This document shows, piece by piece, positions 1 to 6,321 of a stretch of 13,125 bases of DNA. Source of the stretch: Chlamydiae bacterium RIFCSPHIGHO2_12_FULL_49_9 (GTDB lineage: Bacteria > Chlamydiota > Chlamydiia > Chlamydiales > SM23-39); the NCBI GenBank assembly GCA_001794935.1, contig MGLY01000092.1, positions 1 to 13,125 on the forward strand, read 5' to 3'. The notes beneath the pieces were generated by a model. That model worked only from the letters and a program-made list of their open reading frames with translations. It did no database searches and was not told the DNA's origin. The position numbers and the translations under genes were made by a program. Each line of letters starts with the position of its first letter. Position 1 is the first letter of the stretch.

Positions 1-373
1 AGAGATCTCCGTGCTCTCTAAAGAAAGGGTGAAGCTCGACAAGAACCTCTCCGGTATCCGCTCTATGCGCAAGCCGCCCGGACTTCTCGTCGTCATCGAT
101 CCAAGCAAAGAACACATCGCAGTTGCGGAAGCCAATAAGCTCGGCATCCCTGTAATGGCCCTTGTCGACACAAACTGCGATCCCGATCCAATCGACTACG
201 TGATCGCATGTAACGACGATGCATTCAAGAGCATCAAGATCGTCCTCACTGCGCTGATGCAAGCCGCGATCGATAAGAAAAACGACATGAACGTTCCCGT
301 CTCTAAAGGAGATGAAGAATCTGGAGATGAGCTTTCAGATGATGAAGGCGAAGACGAAGAATCCGATGAATAA
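1..373 (+). CDS. rpsB: 30S ribosomal protein S2, C-terminal part (5' end outside window)
   Basis: Ribosomal protein S2 belongs to the 30S subunit and helps bind S1 and mRNA. The frame is open from base 2, so the gene enters from the left and only about its last 123 residues are present. The family-typical segments are visible: GIRSMRKPPGLLVVIDP, the KEHIAVAEANKLGIPV block and VALVDTNCDPDPIDYVI-like sequence (here MALVDTNCDPDPIDYVIACN). The last 25 or so residues are a very acidic Glu/Asp/Ser/Gly tail, which looks longer than in most S2 proteins. The stop lies 13 nt before the tsf start, so the two are almost certainly one operon, the common rpsB-tsf order. The GTG at base 11 is an internal codon, not a start. 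Confidence 0.96.
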   Translation, partial: EISVLSKERVKLDKNLSGIRSMRKPPGLLVVIDPSKEHIAVAEANKLGIPVMALVDTNCDPDPIDYVIACNDDAFKSIKIVLTALMQAAIDKKNDMNVPVSKGDEESGDELSDDEGEDEESDE

Positions 374-386
374 AGGAACCTCTGCG

Positions 387-1235
387 ATGAAAGAAATTAC
401 CGCTGACATGATTAAGGCTCTTCGGGAGCGGACCGGCGTAGCTATGGGCAAATGCAAAGAGGCCCTGGTTCTCGCTGAAGGCGACATGGAAAAAGCGATC
501 GATGTTCTTCGAAAAGCCGGTATGGCCGCCGCTGTCAAAAAAGAGGGGCGCGAGACGAAGGAGGGAATGATCCTCACCGCGGAAAATGCGCATCATCTCA
601 TTTTGGCGGAAGGGAATGCAGAGACCGACTTCGTAACGCAAAATGACCGCTTCAGACACTTTTTGCACGATTGCGTCAAGCAAGCTTTAGATACAAAACC
701 AAAATCTCTCGCCGATTTCATTCAGCAGCCATACTTCAAAGATCCATCGATCACAATCGATCAGTATAGGAATCTCGTGATTCAGTCTTTGGGAGAAAAC
801 ATCCAGCTGAAACGGCTCGAGATGATCACCAAGCATGAACGCAACTCCTACGGCACCTATTCTCACATGGGCGGCAAGCTTGTCGTCGTAGTAGAGATCG
901 AGGGGGCAAATGATCAGGAATCGACAGCGAAAGAGATCGCGATGCATATCGCCGCCGAAAATCCCGACTATTTGAAGCCGGAAGAAGTGCCGGTAAATGT
1001 GATTGCCCGCGAAGAAGAAATTGCCCGCTCCCAAGTGCAGGGCAAGCCGGCGAATATCGTCGACAAGATTGTCGCAGGAAAAATTAAGGCATTTACCGAC
1101 CAAGTTTGCTTAATCAGCCAAAAATATATCAAAGACAACTCTTTGACTGTGCAGCAGTATCTTGAGACGGTGACTAAAAAAATCGGAAAGCCTCTCTCCA
1201 TCCGCTGCTTCTGGCGCTGGAAAGTGGGCCAATAA
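387..1235 (+). CDS. tsf: Elongation factor Ts
   Basis: EF-Ts is the cytosolic nucleotide exchange factor that releases GDP from EF-Tu. The protein has 282 residues, the size I recall for chlamydial EF-Ts. The N-terminal UBA-like domain (about residues 1-50) carries RTGVAMGKCKEAL; it is followed by KKEGRETKEG and by the TDFV motif (residues 80-83) that contacts EF-Tu. The C-terminal half has AKEIAMHIAAENPDYL and QVQGKPANIVDKIV, also typical. An upstream in-frame ATG at 312 lies inside rpsB and would add a sequence unrelated to the family; the ATG at 387 follows an AAAGGA ribosome binding site (372-377) and begins with the expected MKEITADMIK. It is co-transcribed with rpsB and followed by a terminator-like hairpin. 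Confidence 0.97.
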   Translation: MKEITADMIKALRERTGVAMGKCKEALVLAEGDMEKAIDVLRKAGMAAAVKKEGRETKEGMILTAENAHHLILAEGNAETDFVTQNDRFRHFLHDCVKQALDTKPKSLADFIQQPYFKDPSITIDQYRNLVIQSLGENIQLKRLEMITKHERNSYGTYSHMGGKLVVVVEIEGANDQESTAKEIAMHIAAENPDYLKPEEVPVNVIAREEEIARSQVQGKPANIVDKIVAGKIKAFTDQVCLISQKYIKDNSLTVQQYLETVTKKIGKPLSIRCFWRWKVGQ

Positions 1236-1243
1236 CGGCGGCT

Positions 1244-1274
1244 CCACCCCGCTCTTTTGAGGGGGCGGTTTTTT
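1244..1274 (+). terminator. Terminator-like hairpin between tsf and pyrH
   Basis: CCACCCC-G-CTC (1244-1254) can pair with GAGGGGGCGG (1259-1268) around a TTTT loop, with one A:C mismatch and one bulged G. Six T residues follow (1269-1274). This is the form of an intrinsic terminator. It sits 9 nt after the tsf stop and 21 nt before the pyrH start, in a gene order usually co-transcribed, so it probably acts as a partial terminator or attenuator that separates translation-factor from pyrH-frr expression. Confidence 0.65.
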
Positions 1275-1295
1275 CACCTAAAAGTTGTCCTCAAC

Positions 1296-2003
1296 ATGAA
1301 ACCTGCTTACAAGCGGATTCTTCTTAAACTCTCCGGCGAGGCCTTGATGGGATCCCAGAAGTACGGGGTGGACCCGGAGGTGTGTGCCAAGATCGCGGTT
1401 TCCGTCCAGGAGCTCATTCAGCTGGGCGTCCAGGTGGGACTCGTCGTAGGCGGAGGGAATATCTTCCGCGGTATGAAAGGAGTAGCCGGAGGCATGGAGA
1501 GAACTCCGGCTGATCACATCGGGATGCTCGCCACCATCATCAACGGAATCTCTCTTCAGCAGGCTTTTGAAAAAATTCACTGCGAAAGCCGGATCATGAG
1601 CGCTATTTCTTGCGATGTGATGGCAGAGCCCTATTCCTGGAAAAACGCTCTCAAATATCTGGATAAGGGGATCGTCCTCATTTTTGTCGGTGGAACCGGC
1701 AATCCCTACTTTACGACCGATACAGCAGCAGCTCTTCGCGCTCTGGAAATCCAGGCGGATGTGCTCATGAAGGCGACAAAAGTAGATGGCATTTACAACA
1801 AAGATCCCTTAAAATACCCGGATGCGGTAAAGTTTGACCGAGTGGCCTATTCGGAGATTTTGGAAAGGCGGCTTCAAGTGATGGACGGAGCGGCGATCGC
1901 GCTCTGTCAGGAAAATGGGATCCCGATCCGAGTCTTTTCGCCTGACTCGCTGAAAAGCGCCGTCTTTAACGAGCCGGTGGGAACGTTAGTCGTTGGAGGA
2001 TAA
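1296..2003 (+). CDS. pyrH: Uridylate kinase (UMP kinase)
   Basis: Bacterial UMP kinase phosphorylates UMP to UDP with ATP, in the cytosol, as a step of pyrimidine nucleotide synthesis. The protein has 235 residues, near the family's usual 240. Amino-acid kinase family motifs are in order: KLSGEAL (residues 11-17) for phosphate binding, the glycine loop VVGGGNIFRG (50-59), DHIGMLAT (73-80), the GTGNPYFTTDTAAALRA block (134-149) and KATKVDGIYNKDP (159-171). The ATG at 1296 gives the normal N-terminus MKPAYKRILLKLSGEAL; a TTG at 1257 in the same frame lies inside the preceding hairpin and is rejected. No clear Shine-Dalgarno precedes the start, so initiation may be weak. Its stop is one base from the frr start, so the two genes are translationally coupled. 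Confidence 0.97.
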   Translation: MKPAYKRILLKLSGEALMGSQKYGVDPEVCAKIAVSVQELIQLGVQVGLVVGGGNIFRGMKGVAGGMERTPADHIGMLATIINGISLQQAFEKIHCESRIMSAISCDVMAEPYSWKNALKYLDKGIVLIFVGGTGNPYFTTDTAAALRALEIQADVLMKATKVDGIYNKDPLKYPDAVKFDRVAYSEILERRLQVMDGAAIALCQENGIPIRVFSPDSLKSAVFNEPVGTLVVGG

Positions 2004-2004
2004 A

Positions 2005-2562
2005 ATGAGTCAAAATGTAGAGACCCAAGTCAAGGCGGCCATGCAGGCGGCGCTCGACCACCTCAAACAGGAGCTGAAAGCCCTTCGAACGGGGCGCGCA
2101 AACGCCCAAATTCTCGACAAAGTCCATGTGGAGATCTACGAGTCCCACATGCCCCTAAAATCCCTTGCGAACATCAATGTCCCCGAGGCGCGCCAGATCG
2201 TTGTCACTCCATTTGATCACAGCAATATCAATGCAATCGCCAAAGGGATTGAAGCTGCCAAGCTCGGCGTGAATCCCATGGTTGACGGCAAAGTGATCCG
2301 GATCAACATTCCCCCGATGGATGAGTCGGTCCGCAAGCAAATTGCCAAGCAGTGCAAAGAGCTCGGCGAAAAGTCAAAAATTGCTTTGAGAGATGTGCGC
2401 CGGAAATTCAACGAACTCGTCCGGAAGCAAAAAGCGGATGGGATCCTCGCAGAGGATCAGATGAAGCGGCTCGAGAAGGTGATCCAGGACTCGACCGATC
2501 GCTTTTGCAAGGATGTGGACACTGTTTGCGCAGATAAAGAGAAGGAGATCATGACGGTCTGA
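2005..2562 (+). CDS. frr: Ribosome recycling factor
   Basis: Ribosome recycling factor acts with EF-G to split post-termination ribosomes in the cytosol. The 185-residue length equals the family norm. Conserved stretches are visible: LKALRTGRANAQILDKV near residue 30, SLANINVPEARQIVVTPFD, GVNP, IRINIPPMDE and EKSKIALRDVRR. Together they cover the three-helix bundle and the small beta domain. The ATG at 2005 is preceded by a strong GGAGGA ribosome binding site (1995-2000) that lies within the last codons of pyrH, and the start is separated from the pyrH stop by one base. The TTG at 1993 is part of this binding site and is not the start. Confidence 0.97.
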   Translation: MSQNVETQVKAAMQAALDHLKQELKALRTGRANAQILDKVHVEIYESHMPLKSLANINVPEARQIVVTPFDHSNINAIAKGIEAAKLGVNPMVDGKVIRINIPPMDESVRKQIAKQCKELGEKSKIALRDVRRKFNELVRKQKADGILAEDQMKRLEKVIQDSTDRFCKDVDTVCADKEKEIMTV

Positions 2563-2572
2563 GGCCCGATCT

Positions 2573-2600
2573 TTGTTGCACAAAATAAGGACGATACACT
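2573..2600 (+). promoter_or_regulatory. Probable sigma-70-type promoter for the tRNA pair
   Basis: TTGTTG (2573-2578), a 16-nt spacer and TACACT (2595-2600) lie just after frr and 21 nt before tRNA-Glu, so a transcript would start about 15 nt upstream of the tRNA. Spacing and position fit. The hexamers are imperfect, and read-through from frr is an alternative. Confidence 0.4.
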
Positions 2601-2621
2601 AAAATCAACCACGTTTTTCAT

Positions 2622-2696
2622 GGCCCCATCGTCTAGCCCGGTCTAGGACACCGGATTTTCATTCCGATAACAGGGGTTCGAATCCCCTTGGGGTCA
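2622..2696 (+). tRNA. tRNA-Glu (anticodon UUC)
   Basis: It folds as a cloverleaf of 75 nt including the discriminator base. The acceptor arm is GGCCCCA (2622-2628) with TGGGGTC (2689-2695), including one G:U pair, and the discriminator is A2696. The anticodon loop TTTTCAT (2656-2662) has anticodon TTC at 2658-2660. The T arm is AGGGG-TTCGAAT-CCCCT (2672-2688). The anticodon stem CCGGA/TCCGA has a C:A mismatch at its outermost pair (2651 with 2667, positions 27:43). CCA is not encoded. The overall sequence closely follows bacterial tRNA-Glu (GTCTAG...AGGACACC, GTTCGAATCC). Confidence 0.95.
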
Positions 2697-2721
2697 ACCT
2701 TCTATTTTAGAGGGTTCTTTC

Positions 2722-2793
2722 GAGACTTTAGCTCAGTGGTAGAGCATCTCACTTTTAATGAGAGGGTCGATGGTTCGAATCCATCAAGTCTCA
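2722..2793 (+). tRNA. tRNA-Lys (anticodon UUU)
   Basis: It forms a 72-nt cloverleaf with a perfect acceptor stem GAGACTT (2722-2728) with AAGTCTC (2786-2792), and discriminator A2793. The D arm is GCTC-AGTGGTA-GAGC. The anticodon stem-loop is TCTCA-CTTTTAA-TGAGA with anticodon TTT at 2754-2756. The T arm is GATGG-TTCGAAT-CCATC. CCA is not encoded. It lies 25 nt after tRNA-Glu and is presumably cut from the same precursor. Confidence 0.95.
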
Positions 2794-2801
2794 AAATAAA
2801 G

Positions 2802-2832
2802 CCTTTGTCCAAATGGACAAAGGTTTTTTTTT
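2802..2832 (+). terminator. Intrinsic terminator after the tRNA pair
   Basis: A perfect 9-bp stem, CCTTTGTCC (2802-2810) with GGACAAAGG (2815-2823), encloses an AAAT loop and is followed by nine T residues (2824-2832). It is a textbook intrinsic terminator placed 8 nt after tRNA-Lys. Confidence 0.93.
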
Positions 2833-3036
2833 GGACTTGAGCAATGCACCTGCGTGCATTGCGTGATGGATTCGAGTCCCGCCCCTCCGTGGGCGGGACC
2901 GCCATCCCGGAGGGCGAGCGCGAAGCGCTGGCCCGTGAGGGGATCCCAAACGCAGCGAAGCTTGCGTTTGAGGGTAGGGGATCTAAGGGGGAAGGGAGAA
3001 ATCCCTTCCCCCTTTCTTGTTCAGGAGGTTGCCATT
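2833..3036. repeat. Gene-free block of five consecutive inverted repeats
   Basis: I see no credible gene here. Instead there are five hairpins in a row: 9-bp perfect GCAATGCAC/GTGCATTGC (2841-2862); 9-bp perfect GTCCCGCCC/GGGCGGGAC (2876-2899); a composite stem 2904-2944 (ATCCC, GGGC and AGCGC pairing with GCGCT, GCCC and GGGAT around a GAA loop); CAAACGCA/TGCGTTTG (2947-2970); and an 11-bp perfect GGGGGAAGGGA/TCCCTTCCCCC (2987-3012) followed by TTTCTTGTT. The block is more GC-rich than its flanks. It could be a REP-like palindrome mosaic, remains of an insertion beside the tRNA genes, or a structured RNA. No known family is recognised. Confidence 0.7.
2987..3020 (+). terminator. Possible second intrinsic terminator
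   Basis: The 11-bp perfect stem (2987-2997 with 3002-3012, GAAA loop) is followed by TTTCTTGTT. The stem is strong but the T tract is interrupted, so it may terminate only weakly. It would insulate the next gene from the tRNA transcript. Confidence 0.4.
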
Positions 3037-3054
3037 TTGTTTAAAAAAATCCCA

Positions 3055-3086
3055 TTGCAATCAGTAGGTCGAATTTTTAATATAAT
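3055..3086 (+). promoter_or_regulatory. Probable promoter for the AlbA_2-domain gene
   Basis: A perfect TATAAT is at 3081-3086 and an overlapping TAATAT at 3078-3083. TTGCAA (3055-3060) lies 17 nt before the latter and 20 nt before the former. Surrounding sequence is AT-rich, unlike the hairpin block just upstream. A transcript would begin around 3092, about 20 nt before the GTG start. Confidence 0.45.
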
Positions 3087-3113
3087 CCCCGTCTTTGTTT
3101 AGCGGGTTTTTCA

Positions 3114-4574
3114 GTGCATCTCGAGGAAATTCAGAAGCTCATCCCAAATGGGGAGTCAGAGACAGTAGAATTTAAAAAATCTACGGGCCAGCGCACTGAG
3201 GCTGCCAAAACCGTTTGCGCTTTTCTCAACGGCCTTGGCGGGGTACTGATTTTCGGCGTCTCTGATAAGGGGGAAATCGCAGGCCAACAAGTAGCTGCTA
3301 AAACTGTCGAGGATGTGGCTCTAGAATTAAGGCGGATTGAGCCGCCGGCTTTCCCTGAGATCGAAACGTTGACCATTGGGAATAATAAAGCTATCATTGT
3401 GATTCGAGTCCCGGGAAAACAGGGAACATATACATATGATGGGCGCCCCTATTTGCGCTACGGCCCGACAACTCAAATCATGCCCCGAGAAGAATACGAA
3501 AAACGAATCCTGGATAAGTTTCATGCCTATCGACGATGGGAAAATGAGTCAGCTCCCGAATGGGTTGTCACCACTGATCTAGACGAAGAGACGATTCAGA
3601 TAACGCTGCATCAAGCGATCCTTCTTGGGCGGATGAAAAAACCGATCGCTACCGATACCGCTTCCGTTCTAAGAGGATTTGGGCTTTTGGATGGGGATCG
3701 CATTATCAATGCTGCGATTGTCTTGTTTGGTAGAAGCGAACGACTTTTTTCCGCATTTCCTCAGCTTGCTATTCGATTGGCTCGATTCAGGGGATCAGAC
3801 CGAATCTCTGGTTTCATGGATAACCGAGAGTACCCAGGGCATGCTTTTGACCTTCTCAAAAAATGTGAATCATTTCTAATGGATCATGTTCCCATTTCGA
3901 GTCGAATTGTTGCGGGGAAAATGGCCCGAGAGGACTACCCTCTTTATCCTTCTATGGCCATGAGAGAAGCCTTGGCAAATGCTGTCTGTCATCGAGATTA
4001 CTCGATTCCAGGAGGCGCCGTCACAGTTTCTGTCTACGATGATCATTTGGAAATCGCAAATCCGGGGATCTTGCACTTTGATATGACTCCCGAAAAACTC
4101 GCCCACCCTCATGAATCCAAGCCTTGGAATCCAATCATTGCAAATGTCTTTTATCGAGCGGGGATCATTGAAAAATGGGGGATGGGAACTTTAAATATTT
4201 TAAATCAATGCAAGAGCAATGGGAATCCGCCTCCCTCGTGGGCGGTTAGATCTCAATCAGTGATTGTTACTTTCTTCCCTTCCCGGTACTTTGCCAACCA
4301 GAAGAGGCCCGAGTCGAGGCCCGAGTCGAGGCCCGAGTCGAGGCCCGAGTCCCTCGAAGAAAAAATCTTGGGATTGTTAGAAGAGGCTGCCTTGTCAAAA
4401 GCTGAAATTGCCAAAAAACTTGGACATAGAACGGTTTCTGGGGGACTCAAAAAAATCCTTCAAAGTCTATTTGCTAAAGGGCTCATTATCTATACGCTAC
4501 CTGCGAAGCCGAATAGCAGACTTCAAAAGTATAAAATCGACAGAAATTCAATTGCTTCAAAAACGATCGATTGA
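3114..4574 (+). CDS. AlbA_2 (Schlafen-like) domain protein with ATPase-like region and winged helix; putative regulator
   Basis: The 486-residue protein is of the kind often labelled putative transcriptional regulator or, wrongly, RecG-like helicase. The N-terminal AlbA_2 domain spans about 14-125, with the typical ESETVEFKKSTG start and FLNGLGGVLIFGVSDKG core. A GHKL ATPase-like C-domain lies at about 280-386, with REALANAVCHRDY, LEIANPG and GIIEKWGMGTL. Four RPES repeats (about 398-413) form a linker to a winged-helix segment (about 415-480, LSKAEIAKKLGHRTVSGGLKKI). This architecture suggests nucleic-acid binding; the substrate is unknown. GTG at 3114 is the only usable start after the in-frame stop at 3078, and it gives the expected family N-terminus; its ribosome binding site is weak. 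Its position just downstream of tRNA genes and the palindromic block suggests an acquired accessory gene. Confidence 0.85.
   Translation: MHLEEIQKLIPNGESETVEFKKSTGQRTEAAKTVCAFLNGLGGVLIFGVSDKGEIAGQQVAAKTVEDVALELRRIEPPAFPEIETLTIGNNKAIIVIRVPGKQGTYTYDGRPYLRYGPTTQIMPREEYEKRILDKFHAYRRWENESAPEWVVTTDLDEETIQITLHQAILLGRMKKPIATDTASVLRGFGLLDGDRIINAAIVLFGRSERLFSAFPQLAIRLARFRGSDRISGFMDNREYPGHAFDLLKKCESFLMDHVPISSRIVAGKMAREDYPLYPSMAMREALANAVCHRDYSIPGGAVTVSVYDDHLEIANPGILHFDMTPEKLAHPHESKPWNPIIANVFYRAGIIEKWGMGTLNILNQCKSNGNPPPSWAVRSQSVIVTFFPSRYFANQKRPESRPESRPESRPESLEEKILGLLEEAALSKAEIAKKLGHRTVSGGLKKILQSLFAKGLIIYTLPAKPNSRLQKYKIDRNSIASKTID
4304..4351 (+). repeat. Four perfect 12-bp tandem repeats, in frame
   Basis: Four identical copies of GAGGCCCGAGTC run head to tail inside the AlbA_2 gene and encode Arg-Pro-Glu-Ser four times. 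Because the unit is a multiple of three, gain or loss of copies by slippage changes linker length without breaking the frame. RPES-type linkers occur in other members of this protein family. Confidence 0.97.
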
Positions 4575-4617
4575 TATCTTCGCGATCCTTTAAAAGTTTC
4601 TTTACCAATTTTTGATC

Positions 4618-4624
4618 GGGAAGG
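4618..4624 (+). promoter_or_regulatory. Ribosome binding site that decides the start at 4630
   Basis: GGGAAGG sits 5 nt before the ATG at 4630. A TTG start six codons upstream (4612) overlaps this region and would have no binding site at the right distance, so ATG 4630 is preferred. Confidence 0.6.
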
Positions 4625-4629
4625 TGTTT

Positions 4630-6315
4630 ATGATTCCAACGAGTCCTCGCTCGTCAACTCCAGATGATTTTATTGTTTTGGGCGGTGCCGAACAGGGAAT
4701 AACCCCCTATGAGGCAACGCTTGAAAAAATAAGAGGTTTGGGAGATCTCGCTACTCAGTTCACATGGGATGCAGCAACTGGTTTGAGGGAGAGAGAGCTC
4801 AGCGAGCGTCTTACGTTGGCTGATTTTTCAGCGGTTCTTGGACAGCCGGAAGAAGCGGGCTGGACTAGCTGGCTTGATTTGGAAGGTTCGATTGGAAAAA
4901 TAACATCTGAAATTCAAAGCCGAGAGAAAGAATCTACTTTTTATACGAGAATCAAAGCGGCATCTCAAAGGGCTCTTGGCCAGGTCTCTCTTCTCACTTT
5001 AAGAACGACGACTTCTTTCATCCTCTCTCCCGTCTGGGCGGCTTTCCTCAGCAAAGAGGCGCTTCTTGAAATCCGCCTGAAGCAACTAAAAGACGCCCCT
5101 CAAAAAACTCTCTCGGTTCTCCGCACGCGTCTTGAAGAGATTGACGAGGAAGCAAAAACGTCTGTCCGTTCAGAGCGCATTGAAAAAGGGGGGTTTTGGA
5201 GTTCGGCCGACATGTCGATTTTACGGATGCACTTATTGGGTTCAGAAGAGATCAATGAAAATCCTTCTGATCTCCCTCCTCAGGCGTTTGCTCTGATTTC
5301 AACTTCAAAATTGAGAGAGATTGACTTTTCAGAGCTGGAAGCAAGGCAACTTTGCGCCTCCTTGGGAGGCGAAGAGGATGACAAAGAAGGGGTGCGCGCT
5401 CGATATGCCGCTTTGACGCCGGAGCAAAGGGCGTTGGCTCAGAGTCATATCGATCCGAAATATTTGAGTTTTTTCCCTGATGAATTTTTCCGCGAGTTGA
5501 ATTTAAATTGGGCGACTATTCCGCATGTCTTTTCTAAATCGATCGGGAGAAAAGAGATCGCTCGGAGAATCTCCCTTGTTCCGAAAGAGGGGCTAAAAGC
5601 TCTGATTGCCCAGCTTCCTCCGGATGATTTGGAGTATTTCCCTGAAGACAGAATAGTTGATTTGCCCTATGAAGAGATGGGCGATCGGCAAGTCCAGATG
5701 ATTTTCAAGAGAATTGACCCTTTAGAAACGAGACAGCGGAAATTCGCTCTCATTCCTCAGGAGTCTCTTTCTTCTTTAGTGATGAAGCTTCCAGAAAAAT
5801 ATTTGGCTCTTTTTTCAAACGAGCAAATCCGAGATCTCGATTATCCGAATATCCGAGATTTTCATTTTGTCGCCATGGTTCTTTTTCAAGGAACAGAAGA
5901 GGAAATCAGGGCACGAATAGGACTGCTCTCAGTGGACACAATCAATCTTTTGCTGGAGGCATTTAGTTCACATCCTCCTCATCAACTCCAGGGAAGTCTT
6001 TTGCAGTACTTAAGCGATGCGCAACTTCAAGCGGTCAATGTTCAACTTTTCTCGAGAAGGGATATGGAATTTCTTTTTCCCTCTATAACTCCGGAGTCTC
6101 TTCACCCTGGCGCAAAGTATTCAGTTCTTCTTGATCTTTGGGGAAATCCCCATCATGTATTTGACGGGGGAGTTTTCCATTGGTGTTATACGAAAGAAAA
6201 AATGGAAGAGATTCTGAAGGGCAGGAAAAAAATTTGTGAGAAGAACGCCAAAGTATTTGAAGGAAAGCTTCATTTGATGAGGTTTGAGCATCAAATCAGA
6301 AGAGCTGTTGGGTGA
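4630..6315 (+). CDS. Hypothetical protein with degenerate repeats, possible secreted effector
   Basis: I do not recognise a named family. The 561-residue product has no clear signal peptide. An alpha-helical N-terminal half contains a weakly hydrophobic stretch (TTTSFILSPVWAAFL, around 130-145) and a charged coiled-coil-like stretch (around 150-185). From about residue 225 to 485 it has roughly five diverged repeats. Each has a [LIF][PS]xExIxxLDxxxL-like core, for example FSNEQIRDLDYPNI, FPEDRIVDLPYEEM, FPDEFFRELNLNW, ISTSKLREIDFSEL and LSDAQLQAVNVQLF, often preceded by a LIPxExLxxLxxxLP helix. Repeats of this look occur in large hypothetical or effector-like proteins of environmental chlamydiae, so a host-directed role is possible but is inference. 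The gene starts 55 nt after the AlbA_2 gene and converges on the next one with only 6 nt between stops. Confidence 0.7.
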   Translation: MIPTSPRSSTPDDFIVLGGAEQGITPYEATLEKIRGLGDLATQFTWDAATGLRERELSERLTLADFSAVLGQPEEAGWTSWLDLEGSIGKITSEIQSREKESTFYTRIKAASQRALGQVSLLTLRTTTSFILSPVWAAFLSKEALLEIRLKQLKDAPQKTLSVLRTRLEEIDEEAKTSVRSERIEKGGFWSSADMSILRMHLLGSEEINENPSDLPPQAFALISTSKLREIDFSELEARQLCASLGGEEDDKEGVRARYAALTPEQRALAQSHIDPKYLSFFPDEFFRELNLNWATIPHVFSKSIGRKEIARRISLVPKEGLKALIAQLPPDDLEYFPEDRIVDLPYEEMGDRQVQMIFKRIDPLETRQRKFALIPQESLSSLVMKLPEKYLALFSNEQIRDLDYPNIRDFHFVAMVLFQGTEEEIRARIGLLSVDTINLLLEAFSSHPPHQLQGSLLQYLSDAQLQAVNVQLFSRRDMEFLFPSITPESLHPGAKYSVLLDLWGNPHHVFDGGVFHWCYTKEKMEEILKGRKKICEKNAKVFEGKLHLMRFEHQIRRAVG

Positions 6316-6321
6316 AGGGGG

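Noticed and set aside
312..386. N-terminal extension of tsf from ATG 312
   Set aside because: It overlaps rpsB, encodes sequence unlike EF-Ts, and the ATG at 387 has a ribosome binding site and the family N-terminus.
2833..3030. CRISPR array
   Set aside because: The inverted repeats all differ from each other; there is no recurring direct repeat with spacers and no cas gene.
2854..3102. 82-residue open frame through the hairpin block
   Set aside because: Its residues reflect GC-rich palindromes, it has no family resemblance, and no ribosome binding site supports its start.
3114..4574. RecG helicase
   Set aside because: The common label is misleading: there are no Walker A/B or helicase motifs, only AlbA_2, a GHKL-like region and a winged helix.
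4575..4629. Separate promoter for the 561-residue gene
   Set aside because: I could not find a convincing -35/-10 pair in the 55-nt gap; co-transcription with the AlbA_2 gene is as likely.
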